A stretch of DNA of 64,000 bases, taken from an uncultured Bacillota bacterium. GTDB taxonomy: Bacteria; Bacillota; Clostridia; Oscillospirales; Oscillospiraceae. Below the pieces are notes generated by a model, which did not search any database, had not been told where the DNA came from, and worked only from the letters and a program-made list of their open reading frames with translations. This document shows positions 25,887 through 34,579 of this stretch, piece after piece; the stretch's first letter is position 1, and the number at the start of each line of letters is the position of its first letter. The stretch covers positions 18,946 through 82,945 of the forward strand of contig CANPFP010000001.1 of assembly GCA_947573385.1 (NCBI GenBank). Reading direction: 5' to 3'. A program made the translations under genes and the position numbers.

Positions 25887-26518
25887 GCAGGAAAAAAATC
25901 GCCGTCCTGGTCTCCGGCGGCGGAACCAATTTACAGGCCCTCATCGACGCCCAGGGCCGTGGGGAGATCGTCAACGGGGAGATTACCGCCGTCATCTCCT
26001 CCGCGCCGGAGGTTTATGCTTTGGAGCGGGCCGCAAAAGCCGGTATCCCCGGATATGTGCTGGACCGGAAAAGCTACCCCTCCAGCCAGGCCATGACGGT
26101 GGCACTGGTAGAAAAATTGCGTGAGCTCTCCATAGATGTTGTGGTAATGGCGGGCTTTATGACCATTGTAACCAAAGAGCTGTTTGAGGTTTACGAAAAC
26201 GCCATCATCAACATCCACCCCGCCCTTATCCCCTCCTTCGCCGGTCCGGGGTGCTTCGGCCTCCACGTCCACGAGAAGGCCCTGGCCTGCGGCGTGAAGG
26301 TGTCCGGGGCCACCGTCCACTTCGTCACCGAGGAGTGCGACGCCGGCCCCATCATCCTGCAAAAGGCGGTGGACGTCCTCCCCGACGACACCCCGGAGAC
26401 CCTCCAGCGCCGGATTATGGAGCAGTGCGAGTGGAAGCTCCTGCCCCAGGCCGTGTCCCTGTTCTGCCAGGACCGGCTCAAGGTGGAGGGGCGGACCGTT
26501 AAAATTTTGGATGTATAA
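25883..26518 (+). CDS. purN: Glycinamide ribonucleotide formyltransferase
   Basis: 211 residues. It transfers the formyl group of 10-formyl-THF to GAR. The N-terminal VLVSGGGTNLQALIDA is the phosphate loop. The catalytic region holds INIHPALIPSF (Asn and His) and VHFVTEECDAGPIILQ with the catalytic Asp. It starts inside the end of purM (4-base overlap). Confidence 0.96.
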   Translation: MSRKKIAVLVSGGGTNLQALIDAQGRGEIVNGEITAVISSAPEVYALERAAKAGIPGYVLDRKSYPSSQAMTVALVEKLRELSIDVVVMAGFMTIVTKELFEVYENAIINIHPALIPSFAGPGCFGLHVHEKALACGVKVSGATVHFVTEECDAGPIILQKAVDVLPDDTPETLQRRIMEQCEWKLLPQAVSLFCQDRLKVEGRTVKILDV

Positions 26519-26530
26519 CAGGAGGCCGCT

Positions 26531-27241
26531 ATGAAGCTGATTAACCTGATGACCTACCTCTCCGAGAACCCTTACCCCGGCCGGGGCATCATCCTGGGCC
26601 GCACCGCCGACGATAAGAAGGCGGCCGTCGCCTACTTCATCATGGGCCGCAGCGAGAACAGCCGCAACCGGGTCTTTGAAACGACAGAGGACGGCATCCG
26701 TACCAAGGCCTTTGACGAGAGCAAGATGACCGACCCCTCGCTGATTATCTACCACCCCGTCCGGCTGCTGCCCAACGGCCTGCTGGTGGTGACCAACGGC
26801 GACCAGACCGACACCATCCGGGACCACATCGCCCAGGGCCACTGCTACCGCCACGCCCTGAACACCCGCACTTTCGAGCCCGACGGCCCCAACTGGACCC
26901 CCCGCATCTCCGGCGTACTCAAGCCCGACGGCACCTACAACCTGTCCATCCTTAAGAGCATGGACGGCGCCCCCGCCTGCTGCTGCCGGTACTTCTTCGA
27001 GTACGACCATCCCCTCTGCGGCGTGGGCCACCTGATCCACACCTATCAGGACAACTCAGAGCCCCTGCCCTCCTTCGAGGGGGAGCCCCGCCGGGTGACC
27101 ATCTCCGCCCAGAGCGCCCAATCCTGGGCCGAGGACATCTGGGCCGCACTGAACGAGGAGAACAAGGTGTCCCTTTTTGTCCAGCTTATCGACCTGGCGA
27201 CCCAGGAACAGGACACCGTCATCATCAACAAGCACAACTGA
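26531..27241 (+). CDS. purO: IMP cyclohydrolase, PurO type
   Basis: 236 residues of the archaeal-type IMP cyclohydrolase family, which closes the second ring to form IMP. Visible family features are the N-terminal NPYPGRGIILGRT, the AYFIMGRSENSRNRVF region and LKPDGTYNLSI. It replaces the N-terminal cyclohydrolase domain of ordinary bacterial PurH; the formyltransferase half is a separate gene at 29090. AGGAGG lies 5 bases before the ATG at 26531. It is the natural last step of this operon's pathway. Confidence 0.88.
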   Translation: MKLINLMTYLSENPYPGRGIILGRTADDKKAAVAYFIMGRSENSRNRVFETTEDGIRTKAFDESKMTDPSLIIYHPVRLLPNGLLVVTNGDQTDTIRDHIAQGHCYRHALNTRTFEPDGPNWTPRISGVLKPDGTYNLSILKSMDGAPACCCRYFFEYDHPLCGVGHLIHTYQDNSEPLPSFEGEPRRVTISAQSAQSWAEDIWAALNEENKVSLFVQLIDLATQEQDTVIINKHN

Positions 27242-27256
27242 AAGAAGGGTATCACC

Positions 27257-28453
27257 ATGGGACTCTTTGACCGCTTTAAGAAACAGGAGAAGGCCTCCGA
27301 GCCCAAGCCGTCTGCCCCCTCCACTCCGGAGGCAGGACTGATTGACTTCCACCCCTACGACACCGGGCTGGCGGAGTCCATCCGGGCGCTGGAGCAGGAC
27401 CTGCGAAAGCTGAACACCAACGGCCGCCGGCCCTGTGACCGAGACGCGTTTGTCGCCCTGCTGGCGGGCATCGCCGCCCTGCGCAAGACCCCCGGCATCC
27501 CCGGCCCCAACGAGTCCGGCCCCAACTACTTCATCACCCTGCCCAAATGCGCCGACCGCACAGCGGAAATGGCGTGCAAAGCCCACCTGAAGGAAATCTT
27601 CGGCATTACGGACAAGGAGTCCATGGTGGAGTTCTGTAACAAGGAGCTGCGCTGTCACAGCCAGTATCTGGACTTCGAGGGCTTCTGGGAGGGCCGTCCG
27701 CCCTTCGACCTGTCCCAACTCAACGGCGGCGGCCTGGAATTTTTCCAGGTGGCCCGGGACTTTTCCGCCCAGTTCTACCCCATCGTGGGCCACAAGGGCT
27801 ATCTGGCCTGGGACATCAGCGAGTGCGTGGGCCACCTGCGGGCGGGCTACGCCTGCGGCCTGCTCACCCGGGAAGAATTTGACGAGATGGCGGAGCACTG
27901 GATCGTTCAGGCCCAGATCTTTGAGGACTGGACCGACTTCGCCGTCAGCCTGGTGTGCGGCGAGCTGTACTGGGACTTCCGGGGCGGCTCCAAGCTGCCC
28001 GAGCTGAACAAGGGACTGGAGCTGTGGACCAAGCTGGTAAGCATGCTTTTGAACGACGGCGCCGCCTGGGCCAGCGGCCTGTGGTACGTGCCGCCCCGGA
28101 AAAAGGAGTTCGGGCTGTGGGCCCCGGAGTTCAAGCTGTACCTCACCGACTGGGAGGGGCCCAACGGCTGCTTCGCCACCGACCACATCACCGTCCTGGG
28201 CAAGAAGGTGGGATGGTGCTACCGGGAACAGCCCACCGAGGGCCGCCCCGACAGCGGCTGGCGGTTCTTCTCCGGCGAGGAGAGCGAGGATTATGTCAAC
28301 GACGCCCGAAATACTGAGGTCTACGACCTGAACACCATCTGCAACTATGACCCGGACATTCTCCCCCTGCTGACCGCCCCTGTCGGCACCGCCTATATGC
28401 GGGGACCGGACGGGAAATTCCACGCGGAGCAGTATACGCCACCGGAGGATTAG
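27257..28453 (+). CDS. DUF1266 - DUF2185 (Imm33-like) fusion protein in the purine operon
   Basis: 398 residues, no signal peptide or membrane segment. The middle part matches the DUF1266 pattern (AWDISECVGHLRAGYACGLL, then the EFDEMAEHW region and SLVCGELYWDF). The C-terminal 75 residues resemble DUF2185, an immunity-type domain: VGWCYREQP, SGWRFFSGEESEDYV, YDLNTICNYDPDI, GTAYMRGPDGKF. The family function is unknown; related domains occur as immunity proteins beside polymorphic toxins. No toxin gene is near. It lies 15 bases after purO and 4 bases before the SUKH-type gene, so it is transcribed with the purine genes. Confidence 0.7.
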   Translation: MGLFDRFKKQEKASEPKPSAPSTPEAGLIDFHPYDTGLAESIRALEQDLRKLNTNGRRPCDRDAFVALLAGIAALRKTPGIPGPNESGPNYFITLPKCADRTAEMACKAHLKEIFGITDKESMVEFCNKELRCHSQYLDFEGFWEGRPPFDLSQLNGGGLEFFQVARDFSAQFYPIVGHKGYLAWDISECVGHLRAGYACGLLTREEFDEMAEHWIVQAQIFEDWTDFAVSLVCGELYWDFRGGSKLPELNKGLELWTKLVSMLLNDGAAWASGLWYVPPRKKEFGLWAPEFKLYLTDWEGPNGCFATDHITVLGKKVGWCYREQPTEGRPDSGWRFFSGEESEDYVNDARNTEVYDLNTICNYDPDILPLLTAPVGTAYMRGPDGKFHAEQYTPPED

Positions 28454-28457
28454 TATT

Positions 28458-29075
28458 ATGTTAGCCAGAAAGGAATTGGCCCGGGCCTACTACGACGGCC
28501 TGAAAGCGGCCTATTACAGCTATGACGGCCAGGAGATATGGGACCGCTTCGCCTCAGTGGTTCACGGGGCGGACCAGCGGGACCTGGACCGGCTCACCGC
28601 CCTCTACCCCGATATCCCCGAGAGCCTGGTGGAGCTGCTCAAGCTGGTAGACGGCACCTACTACCGGGAGTACCCGGCGGACAAGGTGCTCCTCTACTTC
28701 CTGGGCTCCGACTACGAGGGCTACCCCTACTATCTCCTATCCGCCCGGCAGATGGTGGAGACCCGCCACCAGGCCAAGGAGTTTTTCGACTACTTCGTCA
28801 CCCGGGAGTATGACGACATCCCGGTGGACGAGGGGGTCTGTGATGACCTGGACAAGCTGGATTGGCTCCACTTCTCCAACTGCTGCAACAACGGCGGCAC
28901 CTCCCAGCTGTTCATCGACTTCTCCCCCTCCGCCAAGGGCAAAAAGGGTCAGGTCCTGCGCTTCCTCCACGACCCGGACGAGATGGTCGTCGTGGCGGAC
29001 AGCTTCGACGAGTACCTGCAAATGCTCATTGATCAGGACTACCCATTCATTGACGAGGATTCTGTAGAAGAATGA
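28458..29075 (+). CDS. SMI1/KNR4 (SUKH)-type protein in the purine operon
   Basis: 205 residues, soluble. The SUKH-type signature is visible: YPDIPESLVELLKLVDGTYY early on, the central LHFSNCCNNGGTSQLFIDFSP, and VVVADSFDEYLQMLI near the C-terminus. In bacteria this superfamily is best known as immunity proteins to nuclease and deaminase toxins; in yeast it is linked to wall-synthesis control. It follows the DUF1266/DUF2185 gene after 4 bases and overlaps the region of the next ribosome site, so its expression is tied to the purine genes. No partner toxin is visible. Confidence 0.75.
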   Translation: MLARKELARAYYDGLKAAYYSYDGQEIWDRFASVVHGADQRDLDRLTALYPDIPESLVELLKLVDGTYYREYPADKVLLYFLGSDYEGYPYYLLSARQMVETRHQAKEFFDYFVTREYDDIPVDEGVCDDLDKLDWLHFSNCCNNGGTSQLFIDFSPSAKGKKGQVLRFLHDPDEMVVVADSFDEYLQMLIDQDYPFIDEDSVEE

Positions 29076-29089
29076 AAGGAGCGCACAAC

Positions 29090-30202
29090 ATGATCGAGCT
29101 GGAACTGAAATACGGCTGTAACCCCAATCAAAAGCCTGCCCGCATCTTTATGGAACAGGGCGAGCTGCCCCTGGAGGTGCTCAACGGTCGGCCTGGGTAC
29201 ATCAACTTCATGGACGCGCTGAACTCCTGGCAGCTGGTGAAGGCCCTGAAACAGGCCACCGGACTGCCCGCGGCGGTCTCCTTCAAGCACGTCTCCCCGG
29301 CGGGCGCGGCCCTGGGCCTGCCCCTCAGCGACACGGAGCGGCTGATGTACCTGGCCCCTCAGGGGGACCTCTCCCCCATCGCCTGCGCCTACATCCGGGC
29401 CCGGGGGGCCGACCGGCTGTGCTCCTTCGGGGACTGGGCGGCCCTGTCCGACCCCTGCGACGGCGACACCGCCCGCTTTTTGGCCGGTGAGGTCTCCGAC
29501 GGTGTCATCGCCCCGGACTACACCCCAGAGGCCCTGGAAATTCTGCGGGAGAAGCGCAAGGGCGGCTATAATGTGGTAAAAATCGACCCGGATTACACCC
29601 CCGCCCCCATCGAGCGGCGGAGCATCTTCGGCATCACCTTCGAGCAGGGCTACAACGACCTCTCGATTGACGAGAAAATGCTGGAGAACATCGTCACCCA
29701 AAATAAGGACCTGCCCCAGAGCGCCAAAAATGATATGCTGTTGGCCCTGATTACCCTGAAATATACCCAGTCCAACTCTGTGTGCTACGTGAAGGACGGC
29801 ATGACCATCGGCGTGGGAGCCGGCCAGCAGAGCCGCATCCACTGCACCCGCCTGGCCGGGAACAAGGCGGATATCTGGTGGCTGCGGCAGCACCCCAAGA
29901 CGCTGGCCCTCCCCTTCCCGGAGAACGTCCGCCGCCCCGACCGGGACAACGCCATTGACACCTTCATCGCTGACGTCCTCACCCAAAAGGAGAAGGCGGA
30001 CTGGATTGCCAAACTGGAGGGCGTCACTCTGGGCTCCGACGCCTTCTTCCCCTTCGGTGACAATGTGGAGCGGGCCCACCAGTCGGGGGTGAAGTACATC
30101 GCCCAGCCCGGCGGCTCCATTCGGGACGACCAGGTCATCGAGACTGCCGACAAGTTCGGCATGGTGATGGCCTTTACCGGAATACGGCTGTTCCATCATT
30201 GA
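29090..30202 (+). CDS. Stand-alone AICAR formyltransferase
   Basis: 370 residues corresponding to the C-terminal half of PurH. It formylates AICAR from 10-formyl-THF to give FAICAR, the substrate of the PurO protein encoded upstream. Landmarks are MIELELKYGCNPNQKPA, AAVSFKHVSPAGAALG (with the catalytic Lys-His), GVGAGQQSRIHCTRLA and the C-terminal GSDAFFPFGDNVERA. I chose the ATG at 29090 with AAAGGAG 8 bases upstream over the overlapping ATG at 29072. No MGS-like cyclohydrolase domain is attached. Confidence 0.93.
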   Translation: MIELELKYGCNPNQKPARIFMEQGELPLEVLNGRPGYINFMDALNSWQLVKALKQATGLPAAVSFKHVSPAGAALGLPLSDTERLMYLAPQGDLSPIACAYIRARGADRLCSFGDWAALSDPCDGDTARFLAGEVSDGVIAPDYTPEALEILREKRKGGYNVVKIDPDYTPAPIERRSIFGITFEQGYNDLSIDEKMLENIVTQNKDLPQSAKNDMLLALITLKYTQSNSVCYVKDGMTIGVGAGQQSRIHCTRLAGNKADIWWLRQHPKTLALPFPENVRRPDRDNAIDTFIADVLTQKEKADWIAKLEGVTLGSDAFFPFGDNVERAHQSGVKYIAQPGGSIRDDQVIETADKFGMVMAFTGIRLFHH

Positions 30203-30214
30203 GGAGGAATTGGT

Positions 30215-30363
30215 ATGCAGCAGAAGTTGATTTGGGGCGGCATTTCCTTGGCTCTCTTTTTCTAATATTGTTTTTAGCCGAACCTCTCACCACACCTTTT
30301 TTTGATGAGATCTCAAAAAGCATCTGCTATCTCGCCGCTGTGGTAGGCGCAGGCTGTTACTGA
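30215..30363 (+). pseudogene. Frameshifted small membrane-protein gene
   Basis: A strong GAGGAGG site precedes an ATG at 30215, but the frame (MQQKLIWGGISLALFF) stops after 16 codons. A single extra base in the T5 run of CTCTTTTTCTAA would open a 49-residue frame continuing LILFLAEPLTTPFFDEIS and KSICYLAAVVGAGCY to a stop at 30361-30363. That product would have a hydrophobic N-terminal helix and a second hydrophobic C-terminal stretch. It is either a recently broken gene, a phase-variable homopolymer, or a sequencing or assembly error. It lies between the formyltransferase and purD. Confidence 0.5.
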
Positions 30364-30398
30364 ATCGGCAGTCGAGACTGATAAAAGGAGAACGTAGT

Positions 30399-31655
30399 AT
30401 GAAAGTTTTAGTCGTAGGCGGAGGCGGCCGGGAGCACGCCATCTGCTGGAAGCTGGCCCAGAGCCCCAAGGTGACAGCGCTCTACTGCGCCCCGGGCAAC
30501 GGGGGCATCGCCCAGGTGGCAACCTGCGTGCCCATCAAGGCCACCGACGTGGACGGGATGGTGAAGTGGGCCAAAGAAAACGCCATGGACTTTGTCATGG
30601 TGGCCCCGGATGACCCTCTGGCCCTGGGCATGGTGGACGCGCTGGAAAAAGCGGGCATCCCCGCCTTCGGCCCCCGGGCCAACGCCGCCATCATCGAGGC
30701 CAGCAAGGCCTTTTCCAAGGAGCTGATGAAACAATACCACATCCCCACCGCCAAATATGAGACCTTCACCGACCTGGACAAGGCCCTGGCCTACATCCGG
30801 GCCCAGGGCGCGCCCATTGTGGTCAAGGCGGACGGCCTGGCCCTGGGCAAGGGGGTCGTCGTCGCCTCCACCGTGGAGGAGACGGAAACCGCCGTTCGGG
30901 AGATGATGGAGGACAAGAAGTTCGGCGAAAGCGGCTCCACCGTGGTCATTGAGGAGTGCATGGTGGGCCCCGAGGTGACCGTCCTGGCCTTCTGCGACGG
31001 GGAGCATCTGGTTCCCATGCTCTCCAGCCAGGACCACAAGCGGGCCTATGACGGCAACCAGGGCCCCAACACCGGGGGCATGGGGGCCTTCTGCCCCTCC
31101 CCCAAGTACACCCCGGAAATCGCGGACCGCTGCATGAAGGAAATTTTTCTGCCCACAGTCGCTGCTCTGAAGGCAGAGGGCCGCCCCTTCAAGGGGGTTA
31201 TTTACTTCGGGCTGATGCTGACCAAAGACGGCCCTAAAGTGGTGGAGTACAACGCCCGCTTTGGAGACCCGGAGACCCAGCCCATCCTGTCCATGCTGGA
31301 CACCGACCTGCTGGATATCTTTCAGGCGTGTGTGAACGGCACCCTGGACAAGATGGATATCAGGTGGAAGTCGGGCGCGGCCTGCTGCCTGGTTTTGGCT
31401 TCCGGAGGGTATCCCGTCAGCTACAAGAGCGGCTATCCTATCTCCGGGCTGGAGGAAGCTGAAAAGCTGGGAGCCACTGTCTTCCATGCCGGGACTAAGG
31501 CGGAGGACGGTGAGGTCCTCACCGCCGGCGGCCGGGTGCTGGGGGTCACTGCCACCGCCTTCTCTCTGGAGGAGGCCATTCACAAGGCATACGCCGCCGC
31601 ACAGCCCATTCATTTCCAGGATATGCACTTCCGCTCCGACATCGGGAAGGTTTAA
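30399..31655 (+). CDS. purD: Phosphoribosylamine-glycine ligase (GAR synthetase)
   Basis: 418 residues, an ATP-grasp ligase that joins glycine to phosphoribosylamine, step 2 of purine synthesis. Landmarks are MKVLVVGGGGREHAICWKL, PIVVKADGLALGKGVVVA, SSQDHKRAYDGNQGPNTGGM, and VVEYNARFGDPETQ with metal-binding residues. AAAGGAG lies upstream of the ATG at 30399. It is the last gene of the operon, with a strong terminator after it. Confidence 0.97.
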   Translation: MKVLVVGGGGREHAICWKLAQSPKVTALYCAPGNGGIAQVATCVPIKATDVDGMVKWAKENAMDFVMVAPDDPLALGMVDALEKAGIPAFGPRANAAIIEASKAFSKELMKQYHIPTAKYETFTDLDKALAYIRAQGAPIVVKADGLALGKGVVVASTVEETETAVREMMEDKKFGESGSTVVIEECMVGPEVTVLAFCDGEHLVPMLSSQDHKRAYDGNQGPNTGGMGAFCPSPKYTPEIADRCMKEIFLPTVAALKAEGRPFKGVIYFGLMLTKDGPKVVEYNARFGDPETQPILSMLDTDLLDIFQACVNGTLDKMDIRWKSGAACCLVLASGGYPVSYKSGYPISGLEEAEKLGATVFHAGTKAEDGEVLTAGGRVLGVTATAFSLEEAIHKAYAAAQPIHFQDMHFRSDIGKV

Positions 31656-31664
31656 ACATACTTC

Positions 31665-31694
31665 AGCCCCCGGCTTTCGGCCGGGGGCTTTTTT
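31665..31694 (+). terminator. Terminator of the purine operon
   Basis: A perfect 10-bp stem (AGCCCCCGGC with its complement, loop TTTCG) followed by six T, beginning 10 bases after purD. Confidence 0.93.
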
Positions 31695-31758
31695 GCTCGA
31701 TATAAGGCTGAACCGCCCCAGTAAAAATAGAAAATGGCGCTGTTCAGTGATTGGGTAT

Positions 31759-31787
31759 GCCGGACTGCGTTTCCAGTCCAGTCCGGC
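31759..31787 (-). terminator. Hairpin ending the TRAP/sugar operon
   Basis: GCCGGACTG pairs with CAGTCCGGC around an 11-base loop, 50 bases past the stop of the hydroxyacid dehydrogenase read leftward. No T-run follows. The rest of 31695-31836 holds nothing I recognise. Confidence 0.45.
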
Positions 31788-31836
31788 GGTTGTGCGCAAC
31801 GTCATGGGGGCCGTCCATCTCCTAACCGATGTCTCT

Positions 31837-32796
31837 CTATAGCTGATTGACCGGATAGCCCGGCTTTTCGCCCCGTAAAACCGCTGCAACGTTTCGCGCG
31901 GACTTGATCTTCAGCTCCTCGACTGCCTCCTTGGTGCTGTATGCAGTATGGTCAGTAAGTACCACATTGTCCAATTCCCGATAGGGCGAGTCTCCGGGAA
32001 GAGGTTCAGTCCAATGGGTATCCAGACCCGCATACAGCAGTCTGTGATTTTTCAGCGCCTCCGTTAGTGCCTCGTCGTCCACCAGAGGGCCTCGGCCGGT
32101 ATTCACCAGGATGGCAGTAGGTTTCATCAGCGCCAGCGTCTCCCGGTTAATCAACTTAGTCGTGTCAGGGGTAACAGGCATGTGCAGCGACAAGAAGTCA
32201 CACTGGCGGAGGACTTCTTCCAGCCCCACCTTTTGGGCTCCCTGGGTCTCGCAAACCCCGGCGGACACATAGGGGTCATAGACCAGCACTTTGGAAAAGC
32301 CAAATCCGGAGGTCTTCTTGACCAGCGCCCGGGCAATGCGTCCAAAGCCCAGCACCCCCAACACCTTGCCCTGAAGCCGGAAGCTGGTGCGTTGGATGTT
32401 CCACTCCCCCTGCCGCACCAGCCGATCCCGCAGGGCTGTCTGCCGCAGACAGGTCATCATAAGAGCCAGGGCGTGATCAGACACATCCTCGGCGCAGTAG
32501 TCCGGCACGTTGGTCACCTGAATTTTCTTAACTGTACAGGCCTCAATATCCACATTGTCATAACCTACACCGTAACGGTTAATTATCTTGCATCGCTTCA
32601 GGCCCTGAACCGCCTTTGCCGTCATTGGTGCCATGTCCAGCAGAACAGCGTCCGCCTCGGCGCACTCCCGTACAACATCCTCCTCCGTCACACAGTCGCA
32701 CAGTCTCAATTCAGCGTCCGCCTGACCCAGGATTTCCTTCTCGATTTCATAGGAAGCATGCCGGGTATCCGATACACATACCAAATATTTGCTCAT
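31837..32796 (-). CDS. D-isomer-specific 2-hydroxyacid dehydrogenase
   Basis: 319 residues of the NAD-dependent D-2-hydroxyacid dehydrogenase family (phosphoglycerate/glyoxylate reductase-like). The NAD loop is VLGVLGFGRIARAL, the substrate-binding Arg lies in LVNTGRGPLVDDEAL, a Glu is near WTEPLPGDSP, and the catalytic His lies in LTDHTAYST. It would interconvert a 2-keto acid and a D-2-hydroxy acid. The ATG at 32796 has AGGCGG 8 bases upstream; the GTG at 32805 overlaps that site. It is the last gene of the leftward TRAP operon. Its substrate is not determinable, but it fits a pathway handling an acid sugar. Confidence 0.88.
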   Translation of the reverse strand: MSKYLVCVSDTRHASYEIEKEILGQADAELRLCDCVTEEDVVRECAEADAVLLDMAPMTAKAVQGLKRCKIINRYGVGYDNVDIEACTVKKIQVTNVPDYCAEDVSDHALALMMTCLRQTALRDRLVRQGEWNIQRTSFRLQGKVLGVLGFGRIARALVKKTSGFGFSKVLVYDPYVSAGVCETQGAQKVGLEEVLRQCDFLSLHMPVTPDTTKLINRETLALMKPTAILVNTGRGPLVDDEALTEALKNHRLLYAGLDTHWTEPLPGDSPYRELDNVVLTDHTAYSTKEAVEELKIKSARNVAAVLRGEKPGYPVNQL

Positions 32797-32808
32797 TGAC
32801 TTCACCGC

Positions 32809-33573
32809 CTATTTCACAAGATACCCGCCGTCGCAGGGAATGACCGCCCCATTGATGTAGTCAGAGGCCGGGGAAGCCAGGAAGATGGCCAAACCCTTCA
32901 TATCCTCCGAAGTTCCCCAGCGCTTAGCGGGGATACGGTTCGTGATCTCTCGGAACCTCGGGTTGTCCGGGTCAGTCAGTGCCGCATTCATGGGGGTATC
33001 CATATAGCCGGGAGCAATCGCGTTGATAGTGATGCCGTACTGCGCCCACTCGTTGCACAGCGCTTTGGTCAGTTGGGCCACCCCGCCTTTGGAGGCCGCA
33101 TAGGCCGGCACTGTAAAGCCGCCAAAGAAACTAAGCATGGACGCGATATTGATGATCTTACCGCCCCGTCCCTGGCGAAGCATTTGCCTGCCCGCCATTT
33201 GGCACAGAAGAAAGGTCACCGTCAGGTTGATATTCATCACGTCCTCCCAGTCCTGAAGGGGAAATTCCTCACTCTTGCTGCGTCGCTGGATACCAGCTGC
33301 GTTGACCAGCACGTCTATCTCTCCGTCCAGCAGCTCCAGGGCCCGGTTAAACCCCCGGGCCAGCTCATCATGGTCGCCCAAATCGCACTGCAGACCCCAG
33401 GCCTTCCAGCCTTTCTCCTGGTACCGGGCGGCCAGAACTGATGATTTGGACGAAGCCCCCACCATCACCACATGGGCGCCAGCCTCCAGCATCCCTTCCA
33501 CCATGCCCTGGCCCAAGCCGCCGCTGGCCCCGGTAAAGACCACTTTTTTCTCACTGATATCAAATAAATTCAT
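32809..33573 (-). CDS. SDR-family oxidoreductase, KduD-like
   Basis: 254 residues, classical short-chain dehydrogenase. The cofactor motif is TGASGGLGQG, the catalytic set is Asn in VNAAGIQRR, Ser in IINIASMLSFFGG and Tyr-x3-Lys in VPAYAASKGG. The sequence around IASMLSFFGG, NAIAPGYMDTPM and IPAKRWGTSEDM resembles KduD and gluconate 5-dehydrogenases. It would oxidise or reduce a keto/hydroxy position of a sugar acid or sugar. The start at 33573 has AAGGAAG upstream. It lies 12 bases before the hydroxyacid dehydrogenase gene. Confidence 0.88.
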   Translation of the reverse strand: MNLFDISEKKVVFTGASGGLGQGMVEGMLEAGAHVVMVGASSKSSVLAARYQEKGWKAWGLQCDLGDHDELARGFNRALELLDGEIDVLVNAAGIQRRSKSEEFPLQDWEDVMNINLTVTFLLCQMAGRQMLRQGRGGKIINIASMLSFFGGFTVPAYAASKGGVAQLTKALCNEWAQYGITINAIAPGYMDTPMNAALTDPDNPRFREITNRIPAKRWGTSEDMKGLAIFLASPASDYINGAVIPCDGGYLVK

Positions 33574-33677
33574 AGTCGCGCTTCCTTTTTTGATTGTCCA
33601 ACCTGCTTTCACAGTCCCTCCCCCTGACGGAGGGCGGAAACACAGGGGCAAAATCGAGTATTGTGATTCCGTGCCGG

Positions 33678-34559
33678 CTACTCCATGCTGAGATTCAGCG
33701 TATGAAGCAACCCCTTGAGGTAAGACACCGAGCGGGTCAGGTCCTCATCCACGCCATCCTTTACATACTCCCGCCACAGGCGGTGGTCGTTGCTCCATAC
33801 GCCGAAGGGCCTGGAGAAACACTCCATTGCCAAGGCACCCTGATAGCCCGCTCCGTGGAGAGCCATCAACACCTCACGCCAGTTGATATGCCCCATACCG
33901 GGCAGCTTGCGGTTGTTGTCACAGGCGTGGACGTTGACAATATGACTGCCCGCCTTCAGAATGGCCGCTGCCAGATCGTCCTCCTCAATATTCATGTGGT
34001 AGGTGTCCAGGTGGAGCCCCACAGCGGGGCTGTCTACCAGCTTCAGGAACTCCAGCCCCTGATCCACCGTGTTGAGCATGGTGTTCTCATACCGGTTGCA
34101 CATCTCCAGGCCCATCCGAACCCCACACGCCTGGGCAGTCCTGGCCATCTCCTGAACAGCCCGGGCGCTGTTCTCCATACGCCGCTGCCGGGTGGCGTTG
34201 TCCACCGGAACACCTGGCTTCAGAGTAGAGCCATGGATCATTCCGCCCACAACACCACCCCCCATCTCGGCCACCAGCTCGATATTCTGACGCATGGCGT
34301 CGATTCCCCTGGCACATTGGCTCGGGTCGCCGGAGGCAACATCGCCGTCCTGGGGAAGGGAGGTGCAGAAGGTATAGGTCAGCCCCAGTTCTTTGGCCGT
34401 TTTCACCGTCTCCCGCCGGATCTCCCCACTCTGTCTCACCAGGCGCATGGAGGACAGCTCCACATGGTCCGCGCCGTCCCGTTTGGCCCGGCGGAGTACC
34501 GCAGGCCAGTCCACTGTGTCCTGATAGGGAAAATATGCATAAAATACACCTACCCGCAT
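33678..34559 (-). CDS. TIM-barrel sugar epimerase/isomerase (AP endonuclease-like family)
   Basis: 293 residues of the xylose-isomerase-like TIM-barrel family that includes tagatose/psicose 3-epimerases, UlaE and IolE. The metal-binding set is visible: Glu in GLEMCNRYENTMLNT, Asp and His in GLHLDTYHMNIEED, a His in NVHACDNN, and Glu in GALAMECFSRP. It probably epimerises a ketose or phosphorylated ketose. The start at 34559 has GGAGGAG 8 bases upstream. A gap of 104 bp to the next gene shows nothing clear. Confidence 0.82.
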   Translation of the reverse strand: MRVGVFYAYFPYQDTVDWPAVLRRAKRDGADHVELSSMRLVRQSGEIRRETVKTAKELGLTYTFCTSLPQDGDVASGDPSQCARGIDAMRQNIELVAEMGGGVVGGMIHGSTLKPGVPVDNATRQRRMENSARAVQEMARTAQACGVRMGLEMCNRYENTMLNTVDQGLEFLKLVDSPAVGLHLDTYHMNIEEDDLAAAILKAGSHIVNVHACDNNRKLPGMGHINWREVLMALHGAGYQGALAMECFSRPFGVWSNDHRLWREYVKDGVDEDLTRSVSYLKGLLHTLNLSME

Positions 34560-34579
34560 GACCACATCTCCTCCGTTTC

